A stretch of 41,482 bases of DNA from Chloroflexota bacterium. GTDB taxonomy: Bacteria > Chloroflexota > Anaerolineae > Caldilineales > Caldilineaceae. The notes under the pieces are model-generated. The model worked only from the letters and a program-made list of their open reading frames with translations. It searched no databases and was not told the DNA's origin. Positions 18,372 through 25,528 of this stretch are shown piece by piece (positions within the stretch are counted from its first letter, which is position 1; each line of letters starts with the position of its first letter). The stretch is from contig JAGWYN010000036.1 of assembly GCA_018969295.1 (NCBI GenBank), forward strand, positions 1 to 41,482, given 5' to 3'. The position numbers were made by a program, and so were the translations under genes.

Positions 18372-19118
18372 TCAGGCCATGACCAGCCCACCGTCTACGG
18401 TCAAGACATGGCCGGTGATAAAGCCGGAGCGTTCAGCTGCCAAAAAGGCGACCGCCCAGGCGACTTCCTCCGGTGTGCCCATCCGTCCCAACGGCGTTGA
18501 GGCCAGAATTCCTGCACGCTGTTCGTCGCTGAGCAGGTCAGTCAGCGCAGTCGGGATAAATCCTGGGGCCACAGCGTTGACGGTGATGTTGCGGCTGGCC
18601 ACCTCGCGCGCCAGGCTTTTGGTGAAACCGATCATCCCCGCTTTGCTCGCCGCATAGTTTGACTGGCCCGCCTGCCCGGACAGACCGACGACGCTGGTGA
18701 TGTTGATGATGCGCCCCCAACGCTGCTTGACCATGCTGCGGAGGGCAGCTTTGGTCACTGTGAACACGCTGCGCAGGTTGGTGTGGATCACCACATCCCA
18801 ATCCTCCTCCTTCATCGTCATCAACAGGGTATCTCGTGTCGTGCCAGCATTGTTGACCAGAATATCCAGGCTCCCCAGATCGCCCTGCACCTGCTTGACC
18901 AGCGCTGCGGCCTGCCCGGTATCACTGACATCCGCCTGGTAAATCCGGCACACTCCGCCCCCCGACGCAATCTTTTCCTGCACAGCGTAGGCTCCTGCCT
19001 CGTTGCCGCGATAGTGGACTGCCACTTTGGCACCGCCGCTGGCCAGTTCACAGGCGATGGCGGCACCGATCCCACTGCTGCTGCCCGTTACCAGAGCGAC
19101 TCGATTTAAAAAATTCAT
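18372..19118 (-). CDS. fabG: 3-oxoacyl-[ACP] reductase
   Basis: 248 residues from ATG 19118, chosen over GTG 19139 because GGTGGAGGAG lies just upstream. It is a classical SDR: GSSSGIGAAIA NADP loop, NNAGTTRD, the catalytic Ser in NITSVVGLSG and Tyr/Lys in YAASKAG, then VNAVAPGFI and a C-terminal FITGHVLTVDGGL. The pattern fits FabG, which reduces beta-ketoacyl-ACP in fatty acid elongation. fabD lies 33 nt upstream, supporting the assignment. Confidence 0.93.
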   Translation of the reverse strand: MNFLNRVALVTGSSSGIGAAIACELASGGAKVAVHYRGNEAGAYAVQEKIASGGGVCRIYQADVSDTGQAAALVKQVQGDLGSLDILVNNAGTTRDTLLMTMKEEDWDVVIHTNLRSVFTVTKAALRSMVKQRWGRIINITSVVGLSGQAGQSNYAASKAGMIGFTKSLAREVASRNITVNAVAPGFIPTALTDLLSDEQRAGILASTPLGRMGTPEEVAWAVAFLAAERSGFITGHVLTVDGGLVMA

Positions 19119-19151
19119 GCGTGCTCCTCCACCAGCCACCCTGAATTATAC

Positions 19152-20153
19152 TCAGGAATTGGCGATCCCGAAACGCATCCAATCCGCGTACGCGCGCACG
19201 CCGGCCAGGTCGCTGACCGCCAGCCGCTTGGAGCCCCGAGCGATCCGTTTGACCAGCCCCACCAGCACGTCGCCGGCCCCCAGTTCGACAAAGGTCGCTG
19301 CACCCGCCTCCGCCATCCGCTGGATCGACTCTGTCCAGCGCACGCTGCCGGTCAGCTGTGCCACCAGTTCAGCGCGGATGGCTTCTGGGCTCTCCAGGGG
19401 GCCAGCCAAAGTATTTCCGATCACAACGACCTGGGGAGGAAGAATTGTCGTGGCTTCGATAGCGGAGCGCAATGCGTCGGCTGCGGGTTGCATCAGCGGG
19501 CTGTGCGCTGCGATGCTGACCGCCAGCGGCACAACCTTGCGGGCCCCGGCAGCCGACAGGGCCGCCATTGCCTGTTCCATCCCCCTGCGGTTGCCAGAAA
19601 TGACCAGCTGGCCCGGGCAGTTGTCATTGGCGATCTGCACAATGGCGTCGTCCCCTGCAATCTGCGCGCAGACAGCGTCGACCTGGGGCTGATCCAGCCC
19701 CAGAATCGCTGCCATCAGGCCGGGTGCCTGTTCGCCAGCCAGTTTCATCAGCCGCCCCCGTTCGCGCACCAGCCGCAACCCATCCGCATAGCTGATGCAG
19801 CCAGCGGCCACCAACGCCGTATACTCCCCCATGCTGTGCCCGGCGACAAAGACATCCTCTCCACCGCGCAACAGCGTGTCGCCCAACTCGGCTTCCACAG
19901 CCCGCATCGCTGCCACGCTGGCCGCCAACAGGGCCGGCTGGGCGTTGAGCGTATCCGTCAGCTCCTCTTCAGGGCCTTCCAGCATCAGGCGGCTGAGGGA
20001 GACGCCCAGCACCGCATCGGCTTCTTCCAGTGCGGCGCGCGCCTGCGGAAATGTGTCGACAAATTCCTGGGCCATCCCCACCTTCTGGCTGCCCTGCCCA
20101 GGAAAGAGAAAAGCGGTGCGGTTGACAGCACCCAGATGTAAAAACGGTTGCAT
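19152..20153 (-). CDS. fabD: Malonyl-CoA:ACP transacylase
   Basis: 333 residues from ATG 20153 with CAGGA upstream. The motifs are FLFPGQGSQKVGMAQEF (15-31), the nucleophile S107 in VAGHSMGEYTALVAAG, the RERGRLM arginine, AHSPLMQPAAD with the catalytic His, and GAGDVLVGLVKR near the end. It loads malonyl groups on ACP for fatty acid synthesis. The open frame extends upstream through rpmF in another reading frame; that part is a shadow. It is followed directly by fabG. Confidence 0.94.
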   Translation of the reverse strand: MQPFLHLGAVNRTAFLFPGQGSQKVGMAQEFVDTFPQARAALEEADAVLGVSLSRLMLEGPEEELTDTLNAQPALLAASVAAMRAVEAELGDTLLRGGEDVFVAGHSMGEYTALVAAGCISYADGLRLVRERGRLMKLAGEQAPGLMAAILGLDQPQVDAVCAQIAGDDAIVQIANDNCPGQLVISGNRRGMEQAMAALSAAGARKVVPLAVSIAAHSPLMQPAADALRSAIEATTILPPQVVVIGNTLAGPLESPEAIRAELVAQLTGSVRWTESIQRMAEAGAATFVELGAGDVLVGLVKRIARGSKRLAVSDLAGVRAYADWMRFGIANS

Positions 20154-20180
20154 ACAGATCCTGGGCCTCCCACGGGCGCT

Positions 20181-20217
20181 AAAAACAAAGAAGGATTTGG
20201 CTGGTTCGTCCAAATCC
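20181..20217 (-). terminator. Terminator-like hairpin after rpmF
   Basis: Minus strand GGATTTGG / CCAAATCC stem (20210-20217 with 20193-20200), then a T-rich tail TTCTTTGTTTTT. A second GC hairpin (GCTCTCC/GGAGAGC, 20251-20267) lies just upstream. Together they could set L32 above the fab genes by partial termination. Confidence 0.55.
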
Positions 20218-20280
20218 CTCCTGTAATCGAGCGATAGCGGCTGTTCAAACGCTCTCCGGGGGAGAGCTCGCTGTGCACAG

Positions 20281-20481
20281 CTACTTCTTGGGGGCAGCCT
20301 GGTCCTTGATGGCCACCACCTGCCGTCCTTTGTAGAAGCCGCAGTGCGGGCAGACCCGGTGGGGCAACACAGGTTGGCGGCAGTTGCCACACACCCCCAA
20401 CGCAGGCACGCCGAGCGCGTCATGGGCACGGCGGCGATCCCGGCGCCCTTTGCTCAATTTTCGTTTTGGTAACGGTGTCAT
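20281..20481 (-). CDS. rpmF: 50S ribosomal protein L32
   Basis: 66 residues. It has the L32 start PKRKLSKGRRDRRRAHDAL and a four-cysteine zinc ribbon CGNC (31, 34) and CPHC (44, 47). Bacteria that keep the cysteines use the zinc-bound form. AGAAGGAGATACA is a strong ribosome site. It follows yceD by 39 nt, the widely conserved yceD-rpmF pair, and precedes fabD. Confidence 0.97.
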   Translation of the reverse strand: MTPLPKRKLSKGRRDRRRAHDALGVPALGVCGNCRQPVLPHRVCPHCGFYKGRQVVAIKDQAAPKK

Positions 20482-20520
20482 TGTATCTCCTTCTCTGTGC
20501 GGTGAGCCCGCGTCCCAAGA

Positions 20521-21114
20521 TCAAGCGTTTTTTTCATCGTCGCGCAACTGAAGCAGAGCAGACCAACGCGGGTCTTTTTCCACTTTTTGCTCTCGGCTGA
20601 GAGCCTCCGAATGGAACTCGACATTCTCCATACGGTCCAGTTCTTGCAGGTGTCTGACCAGGTTGGGGCACTCGCCAGCTCCCTCCCAGCTGCAGCCAGG
20701 ATACATCGGCAGAGCCAGCCAGATCGCCTGGCGCACCACTTCGGCCAGATTCAGGATGTGCTGTTCGTCGATCGACAAGGCAGCATCGTCCAGATCCTCT
20801 TCATCTCCTTCGTACTCGTCCCGTCGCAGATAGCGGCCGCTGAACACTTCGGTCAACGGGTGGAAATTTTCTTCCAACGCAAAACGCACGGGCACTGCGA
20901 TCGGTTCGGCACAGCGGTTGCAGCCTGTCTGAATCACCGTGCTCAGCTGGCCGGCCACCAAAATTCCACTGTTGGTACGCAAAAATTGTACCTGGCCCAC
21001 CAACGGGCCCAAAAACTTCAGCTCTGCATCCAACCCCGTGAGCGACTCGTTCAATTCGTACAGTCGCGTCGCCCCGATCGGTTCTTTGAGCAGCTGTGCT
21101 ACATTGAACTGCAT
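20521..21114 (-). CDS. yceD: YceD/DUF177 family protein
   Basis: 197 residues from ATG 21114, selected because AGGAGG lies just upstream; the longer frame has no such site. DUF177 features include an N-terminal beta-rich part (LRTNSGILVAGQLSTVIQTG), the CNRCAEPI cysteine pair, and an acidic middle (RRDEYEGDEEDLDDAALSID). The conserved EVVRQAIWLALPM follows, then CSWEGAGECPN. The family is linked to 23S rRNA and ribosome biogenesis. It is first gene of the operon, under a consensus promoter and a structured leader. Confidence 0.88.
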   Translation of the reverse strand: MQFNVAQLLKEPIGATRLYELNESLTGLDAELKFLGPLVGQVQFLRTNSGILVAGQLSTVIQTGCNRCAEPIAVPVRFALEENFHPLTEVFSGRYLRRDEYEGDEEDLDDAALSIDEQHILNLAEVVRQAIWLALPMYPGCSWEGAGECPNLVRHLQELDRMENVEFHSEALSREQKVEKDPRWSALLQLRDDEKNA

Positions 21115-21121
21115 GGTGTAA

Positions 21122-21141
21122 CCTCCTCTTTGCAAAGGAGG
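21122..21141 (-). promoter_or_regulatory. Hairpin sequestering the yceD ribosome-binding site
   Basis: On the minus strand CCTCCTTTGCAAAGAGGAGG folds into an 8-bp stem (one G-U) closed by a GCAA tetraloop. The AGGAGG ribosome site 8 nt before yceD is entirely in the 3-prime arm, so it would be hidden when folded. Confidence 0.6.
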
Positions 21142-21201
21142 AAGGGCACTTTGGGCCCACCCCATCCTGCCTGCCAGGATACAGCATCAAAACAGAGAGT
21201 C

Positions 21202-21230
21202 AGTATAGTGTCTGGGGCAGATTCTGTCAA
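21202..21230 (-). promoter_or_regulatory. Consensus promoter of the yceD-rpmF-fab-nusB-tat operon
   Basis: Minus strand TTGACA (21225-21230), a 17-nt spacer, TATACT (21202-21207). Transcription should start near 21195, leaving a leader of about 80 nt with several hairpins. Confidence 0.75.
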
Positions 21231-21256
21231 ACGACAGCGGGTGTGGGCGCAGCCTC

Positions 21257-21724
21257 TCAGGAGGTGCCGCCCTCTGTTCGCTGGCTCTCCAGATTCTGTC
21301 GCAGCAGATCCAGGCCATTGTCGACCTGCCGCCCGATGCTGCGCAGCTTGGTGGCCAATTCCTCCAGCACATAGACTGCGTAGCGGTCGGCTTCATCGCG
21401 ACGCTGCTCGGCGGCATGCTGCGAGTCCACCAGGATACGTTCGGATTCCTGGCGAGCGGCAGAGACCAATGCGTCGCTCTCCAAGATCTCCCGGGCACGG
21501 CGGCGGGCCTGTTCGACGATCTGGGCTGCTTCTGACTCCGCCGCTTCCAGGATGCGGTCGCGCTCCAGCAACATGCGTTCGCTTTCCATAATTGAACTGG
21601 GGACATTGATCCGCAGCCGCTCCAGCGCCTCGCTGGCCAGCGCGTAGTCGACCATGCGCAGCGAAGACATCGGCAGCCGCCGACTGTTTTCCAGAATGCG
21701 ATCCAGTTGATCGATGATCTGCAA
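21257..21724 (-). CDS. Coiled-coil protein of unknown function
   Basis: 155 residues. The start IIDQLDRILENSRRLPMSSL is followed by a long uninterrupted helix rich in E, R, A and Q (SERMLLERDRILEAAESEAA onward, about residues 47-140) with heptad-like spacing. It resembles the ATP-synthase b-subunit/DivIVA type of coiled coil, but I cannot assign a family. There are no membrane segments or cysteines. It follows coaD by 28 nt on the same strand, the last gene of hemW-coaD-unknown, and ends just before the yceD promoter. Confidence 0.75.
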   Translation of the reverse strand: MQIIDQLDRILENSRRLPMSSLRMVDYALASEALERLRINVPSSIMESERMLLERDRILEAAESEAAQIVEQARRRAREILESDALVSAARQESERILVDSQHAAEQRRDEADRYAVYVLEELATKLRSIGRQVDNGLDLLRQNLESQRTEGGTS

Positions 21725-21752
21725 AATTGCGATAGAACACCCCCCGATTTAT

Positions 21753-22295
21753 TCAGTCATGGTGTACCAGTTTGTCTTCGCGACGAAGGTAAGGTTTCTG
21801 CGCTGTGCTGCGGAGCGGGCGGTCAAATTTGCGTCCGAGCGCATCCAGCACATGTCCGGGGGCCCAGGCCCCGCATTCTCCGCCCAGACTCGCCACTTCT
21901 TTCAAAATGGTGGCGCTCAAATAGGCGTAGTCGCTGCTGCAAAAAAGGCAGCAGAGTTCCAGCTCAGGGGCCATTCCGCCGTTGGCCCAGCCGATCTGTT
22001 GCTCGTACTCGAAGTCTGCCACGTTGCGGAGGCCGCGCACCACCACATCGGCCTTCTGTTCGCGCGCACATTCGACGGTCAGCCCTTTGTAGGTCACGAT
22101 CTCGAGGTTGGGCAGGTGGGCCAGGGCTTGCTGTGCCAGCTGCAGCCGTTCCGCCGTGTCAAAAAGCAGCTTTTTGGGAGGGGCATCGTAGATCGCCAAA
22201 ACGACCCGGTCAAACAGCAGGCTGGCCCGCACGGCAATATCGATGTGGCCGTTGTGAATCGGGTCAAAAGTGCCTGGATAGAGCGCGCGTCCCAT
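21753..22295 (-). CDS. coaD: Phosphopantetheine adenylyltransferase
   Basis: 180 residues from ATG 22295 with AAAGGG upstream; the in-frame ATG 22316 is less likely. The nucleotidyltransferase signature is GTFDPIHNGH (8-17). Further signatures are PPKKLLFDTAERL, VVRGLRNVADFEYEQQIGWA with the GLR loop, and the ISSS-like stretch YLSATILKEVASLGG. It converts 4-phosphopantetheine and ATP to dephospho-CoA, the penultimate CoA step. The C-terminal tail (RSTAQKPYLRREDKLVHHD) is a little longer than usual. hemW is 24 nt upstream. Confidence 0.94.
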   Translation of the reverse strand: MGRALYPGTFDPIHNGHIDIAVRASLLFDRVVLAIYDAPPKKLLFDTAERLQLAQQALAHLPNLEIVTYKGLTVECAREQKADVVVRGLRNVADFEYEQQIGWANGGMAPELELCCLFCSSDYAYLSATILKEVASLGGECGAWAPGHVLDALGRKFDRPLRSTAQKPYLRREDKLVHHD

Positions 22296-22319
22296 GAAAA
22301 TTCCCTTTCCACGCAATAT

Positions 22320-23531
22320 CTATGATTCGGGCAAAAATTGCATAAAGACCTGATTCCCCATCAGGAGGCCGTGGGGGGTGAGCCGGATCCGCTCGTTGTC
22401 CACGTGGAGCAGCCCAGCCTCTTCCAACAGCGCCAGCTCCTGTGCAAACACAGCGGTGGCGGCGACCCCATGCAGCTGTTCGAATCGTCGGTGTGGAACC
22501 CCCTCGCGCACCAGCCGCAGGCCGACCATCATGCTCTCCCCCATCGCCAGCCGAGGGGAAATCTCTTCGACGAATTCGGTCAGCTTTTCCCGGCGGTGGG
22601 CGCGGCGCACATAGCTGGGCACTGGCCTGCGGTTGCCCCAACGCCGCTCCACAAGGCCTTGCGGGCCTTGGCTGCGCAAATGGCTATGGGCACCTGGCCC
22701 GATCCCCAGATAGTCCCCGTTGCGCCAGTAGACCAGATTGTGTCTGGACGCAAAGTGCAAGGTTTCGTCGAGGTTGTCTGCGGGCGATCGCTGGCGCGCC
22801 CAGTTGGAGACTTCGTAGTGAAGGTACCCGGCCTGGGCCAGCTGCTCCAGGGTCATCTCATACAGCTGGGCGGCCAGATCCTCGTCGGGGGCTGGGACCT
22901 GGCCACTCTTGACCCAGTGAAACAGTGGGGTGTTCGGTTCTACGATCAGGCTGTACAAACTTACATGTTCCGGCGCCAGCGCCACAACCTGGGTCAAGGT
23001 CTCCTGCCAGGCTGTCGGGCTTTGCTCGGGCAACCCAAAGATAAAATCCAGGTTGATGTTGGTAAAACCTGCCTGGCGTGCCGCTGCATAGGCCACATAG
23101 ACATCTTCGACCGTGTGGATACGCCCAAGCCAGCGCAGTTCGTCGGCTCGCAGGCTTTGCACACCCATGCTCAACCGGTTGACCCCAAGGCTGTGCAGCA
23201 GCGCAAATCGAGAGCGGTCGACGGTGCCCGGGTTGGCTTCGCTGGTGATCTCGACATCAGGGGCCAGCCGAAAACAACGCTTCACCCCTTCGAGCAGCTG
23301 AATCAGCTGCTCGTCCTGGAGCACCGTCGGCGTCCCCCCGCCCAAAAAGACAGTTTTCACCGTGCGATCCGCCAACAGATCCGCCCACTGCTCCATCTCC
23401 ACACACAAGGCATCCACAGTGGGTTGAAAAGAGGCTTCCATGCCCGCGTAGGTATTGAAGTCGCAGTAGGGGCATTTGCGTTCGCAGAAAGGAATATGCA
23501 AATACAGACCCAGTTCGGACAGTTGCAGCAT
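22320..23531 (-). CDS. hemW: Radical SAM heme chaperone HemW
   Basis: 403 residues. The radical SAM cluster motif is C16-xxx-C20-xx-C23 in HIPFCERKCPYCDF, followed by VFLGGGTPTVLQDEQLIQLL. The NRLSMGVQSLRADELRWLGR and INLDFIFGLPEQSPTAW segments are typical of HemW rather than true HemN. The extra N-terminal cysteine found in HemN (CxxxCxxCxC) is F here, in line with a heme chaperone that does not decarboxylate coproporphyrinogen. A C-terminal HemN-type domain is present (SMMVGLRLVREGVP). First gene before coaD. Confidence 0.92.
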   Translation of the reverse strand: MLQLSELGLYLHIPFCERKCPYCDFNTYAGMEASFQPTVDALCVEMEQWADLLADRTVKTVFLGGGTPTVLQDEQLIQLLEGVKRCFRLAPDVEITSEANPGTVDRSRFALLHSLGVNRLSMGVQSLRADELRWLGRIHTVEDVYVAYAAARQAGFTNINLDFIFGLPEQSPTAWQETLTQVVALAPEHVSLYSLIVEPNTPLFHWVKSGQVPAPDEDLAAQLYEMTLEQLAQAGYLHYEVSNWARQRSPADNLDETLHFASRHNLVYWRNGDYLGIGPGAHSHLRSQGPQGLVERRWGNRRPVPSYVRRAHRREKLTEFVEEISPRLAMGESMMVGLRLVREGVPHRRFEQLHGVAATAVFAQELALLEEAGLLHVDNERIRLTPHGLLMGNQVFMQFLPES

Positions 23532-23587
23532 CAGGGTACCCGGCTAAACACCGTTGGGTCGAGAGCCATTTCTTTGTTCGACAACGT

Positions 23588-24286
23588 TCAACGGTTTTCC
23601 AGACGGAAGCCGTGGCCGCGCACAGTGACAATGTAACGAAATTCATCGTCACATTCTTCGATACGCTCGCGCAGACGGCGCACCAGCGCGTCGATCGCCT
23701 GTTCGCTGACTCCTTCGCTGGCGGCCTCTGGCCAGACCGCCTCGACGATCTGGTCGCGCGTGATCACGCTGCCGCCAGAGTCCCACAGCACTTCGATCAG
23801 CCGGTACTGGTGCAGGCTGAGGGGGGGATCGACCCAGTTCCCGTTGACAATCACCTGGCGGGTCTCCTTGTCGACGCGCAACCCCTGCTTGTCGCCCTCG
23901 ATCGAAAGAGGGGCAGTCGCCCCAGCATCGACAAATGCCAGTTTGAACCGGAGCGCGATCTGCAGTTCGTCCCCATCTTGTAGCGTGCAGGCCATTTTGC
24001 TGGACACCTCCTGGCCGTTGACATGGGTACCGTTTTTGCTGCCCAGATCCTCGACCTGGTAGTGATCGCCTGACCAGCAGACCCGGGCATGGAGGCGGCT
24101 GACCTGACGATCGGGCAAGTGAATGTCACAGCCTTCGTCGCGGCCGATGGTCAACGGGCGGCTGCGGTCCAGCGGCCAGCGCCGTCCTGCTTCTGCGCCG
24201 CGCTGCAACACCAGCATCGCATGCTCTTTGGGTGCTGCTGGGACGGAGGGCTGGTGGCCAGCAGTTGGAGTCGGTTCAGGTCGCAT
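23588..24286 (-). CDS. FHA domain / winged-helix transcriptional regulator
   Basis: 232 residues from ATG 24286, preceded by GAGGAA. An FHA domain (about 24-115) shows the phosphothreonine-binding residues LTIGRDEGCDI, SRLHARV and GSKNGTHVNG. A C-terminal OmpR-type winged helix (about 135-232) shows LSLHQYRLIEVLWDSGG, ITRDQIVEAVWP, EQAIDALVRRLRERI and TVRGHGFRLENR. There is no receiver domain. Presumably Thr phosphorylation of a partner or of the protein is converted to DNA binding (inference). A Ser/Thr kinase gene is divergently transcribed 205 nt away. hemW follows 56 nt downstream on the same strand. Confidence 0.88.
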   Translation of the reverse strand: MRPEPTPTAGHQPSVPAAPKEHAMLVLQRGAEAGRRWPLDRSRPLTIGRDEGCDIHLPDRQVSRLHARVCWSGDHYQVEDLGSKNGTHVNGQEVSSKMACTLQDGDELQIALRFKLAFVDAGATAPLSIEGDKQGLRVDKETRQVIVNGNWVDPPLSLHQYRLIEVLWDSGGSVITRDQIVEAVWPEAASEGVSEQAIDALVRRLRERIEECDDEFRYIVTVRGHGFRLENR

Positions 24287-24365
24287 CAGATTCCTCGTCG
24301 GTCCGAACTGCCTCTGTCTGCGGGCAATGGATAGGGTTGTACGACACCGCCTCCCCCAATTCGTT

Positions 24366-24394
24366 CTGACAAAATTTCGCCAACATGGTACAAT
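24366..24394 (+). promoter_or_regulatory. Probable promoter of the Ser/Thr kinase gene
   Basis: CTGACA (24366-24371), a 17-nt spacer, TACAAT (24389-24394), about 100 nt before the kinase ATG. It sits in the divergent region shared with the FHA regulator. Confidence 0.5.
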
Positions 24395-24491
24395 TCCTTT
24401 TGTGCAATTGTGCCCGATTATATCAGAGTTATGCAATGACAACAACGCCGTTCCAAGAGCGCTGCGCTCCTGACCGACAGCCAGGTGAGCC

Positions 24492-25505
24492 ATGTCCCCT
24501 GTCCTAGAAACTGGCAAAGTGTTGCGCGGGCGGTACGCCATCCAGGAGTTGGTCGGGCAGGGAGGCATGGGGGCCGTCTATCGTGCCAACGACCTGCGTC
24601 TGACCGGCCGGGTCTGTGCTGTCAAAGAGGTGCTGCCCGGGCTGACCGAAAGCTCGGCCACGCGCGAGGATCTGGAACAGATCGCCGAACAGTTCCGCAT
24701 TGAAGCCAGCACCCTGGCACGTCTGGACCACCCCAATCTGCCCAAAGTGTCCGACTATTTTTCGACAGCGGGCCGCGAATATCTGGTGATGGATTTTGTA
24801 GACGGCCGCGATCTGCAGGAGATCTTGCTGGAGACGGCACGCCGCGGGGAGCGGCTGCCAGAAACGCAGGTGCTTCTCTACGCTGCCCAACTGCTGGACG
24901 CCCTCGAATACATGCACGGCCAGAGCCCCCCGGTGGTCCATCGCGATATCAAACCGGGCAATATCAAAGTCACCCCACGCGGGACGGTCAAACTGGTCGA
25001 TTTTGGGCTGGTCAAGGTGCTGCGCACCAACGACAGCCGCACGGTGACGGTCGTACAGGGGCGTGGCACGGTTGCCTATACCCCGCTCGAACAGTATGGA
25101 GGGGACACCGGTTTCACCGACAGCCGCAGCGACCTCTACTCGCTGGCGGCTACCTTGTATCATCTGCTCTGCGGCCAGCCACCCGCAGACGCCAAAGAAC
25201 GCTTTCTGAGGCCCGGCCTGCTGGCATCGCTTCGCCAGCTCAACCCGGAAATTTCCCCGCGCGTCGAGCACGCCATCTTTCGGGCCCTCTCGATGCACCC
25301 CAACGAACGCCCAAACACTGCCGACGAATTTCGCAGCCTGCTGCTCGGCGCTGTCCAGCAGGCCGATTCGCTGGCCGCACACTTTCCTTTACTACCAATA
25401 CGGTCCCCGACACGCAGCTGGGGGGCCAGCCTTCAAGAAAATCGTCTGCTGATCGGGCTGGCCACAGCCTTGTTGCTGGTCGCTGTGCTGGTCAGCCTGG
25501 TCTGA
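24492..25505 (+). CDS. Tail-anchored Ser/Thr protein kinase (PknB-like)
   Basis: 337 residues. It is a Hanks-type kinase with the glycine loop VGQGGMGAVY (21-30), catalytic Lys45 in CAVKEV, the catalytic loop VVHRDIKPGNIKV with D152 and N157, and DFG at 170-172. The activation segment contains TVTVVQGRGTVAYTPLEQYG. After a short juxtamembrane stretch comes one transmembrane helix (319-336), and the protein ends there, so it has no extracellular sensor. AGGTGA precedes the ATG. It converges closely on the Amt-like gene (23 nt). Confidence 0.93.
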   Translation: MSPVLETGKVLRGRYAIQELVGQGGMGAVYRANDLRLTGRVCAVKEVLPGLTESSATREDLEQIAEQFRIEASTLARLDHPNLPKVSDYFSTAGREYLVMDFVDGRDLQEILLETARRGERLPETQVLLYAAQLLDALEYMHGQSPPVVHRDIKPGNIKVTPRGTVKLVDFGLVKVLRTNDSRTVTVVQGRGTVAYTPLEQYGGDTGFTDSRSDLYSLAATLYHLLCGQPPADAKERFLRPGLLASLRQLNPEISPRVEHAIFRALSMHPNERPNTADEFRSLLLGAVQQADSLAAHFPLLPIRSPTRSWGASLQENRLLIGLATALLLVAVLVSLV

Positions 25506-25528
25506 ATCGACTCCTCCCCCAGCGGCTT

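Noticed and set aside
20154..20429. Longer fabD start through rpmF
   Set aside because: The extension overlaps rpmF out of frame and lacks FabD-like sequence; ATG 20153 has a ribosome site.
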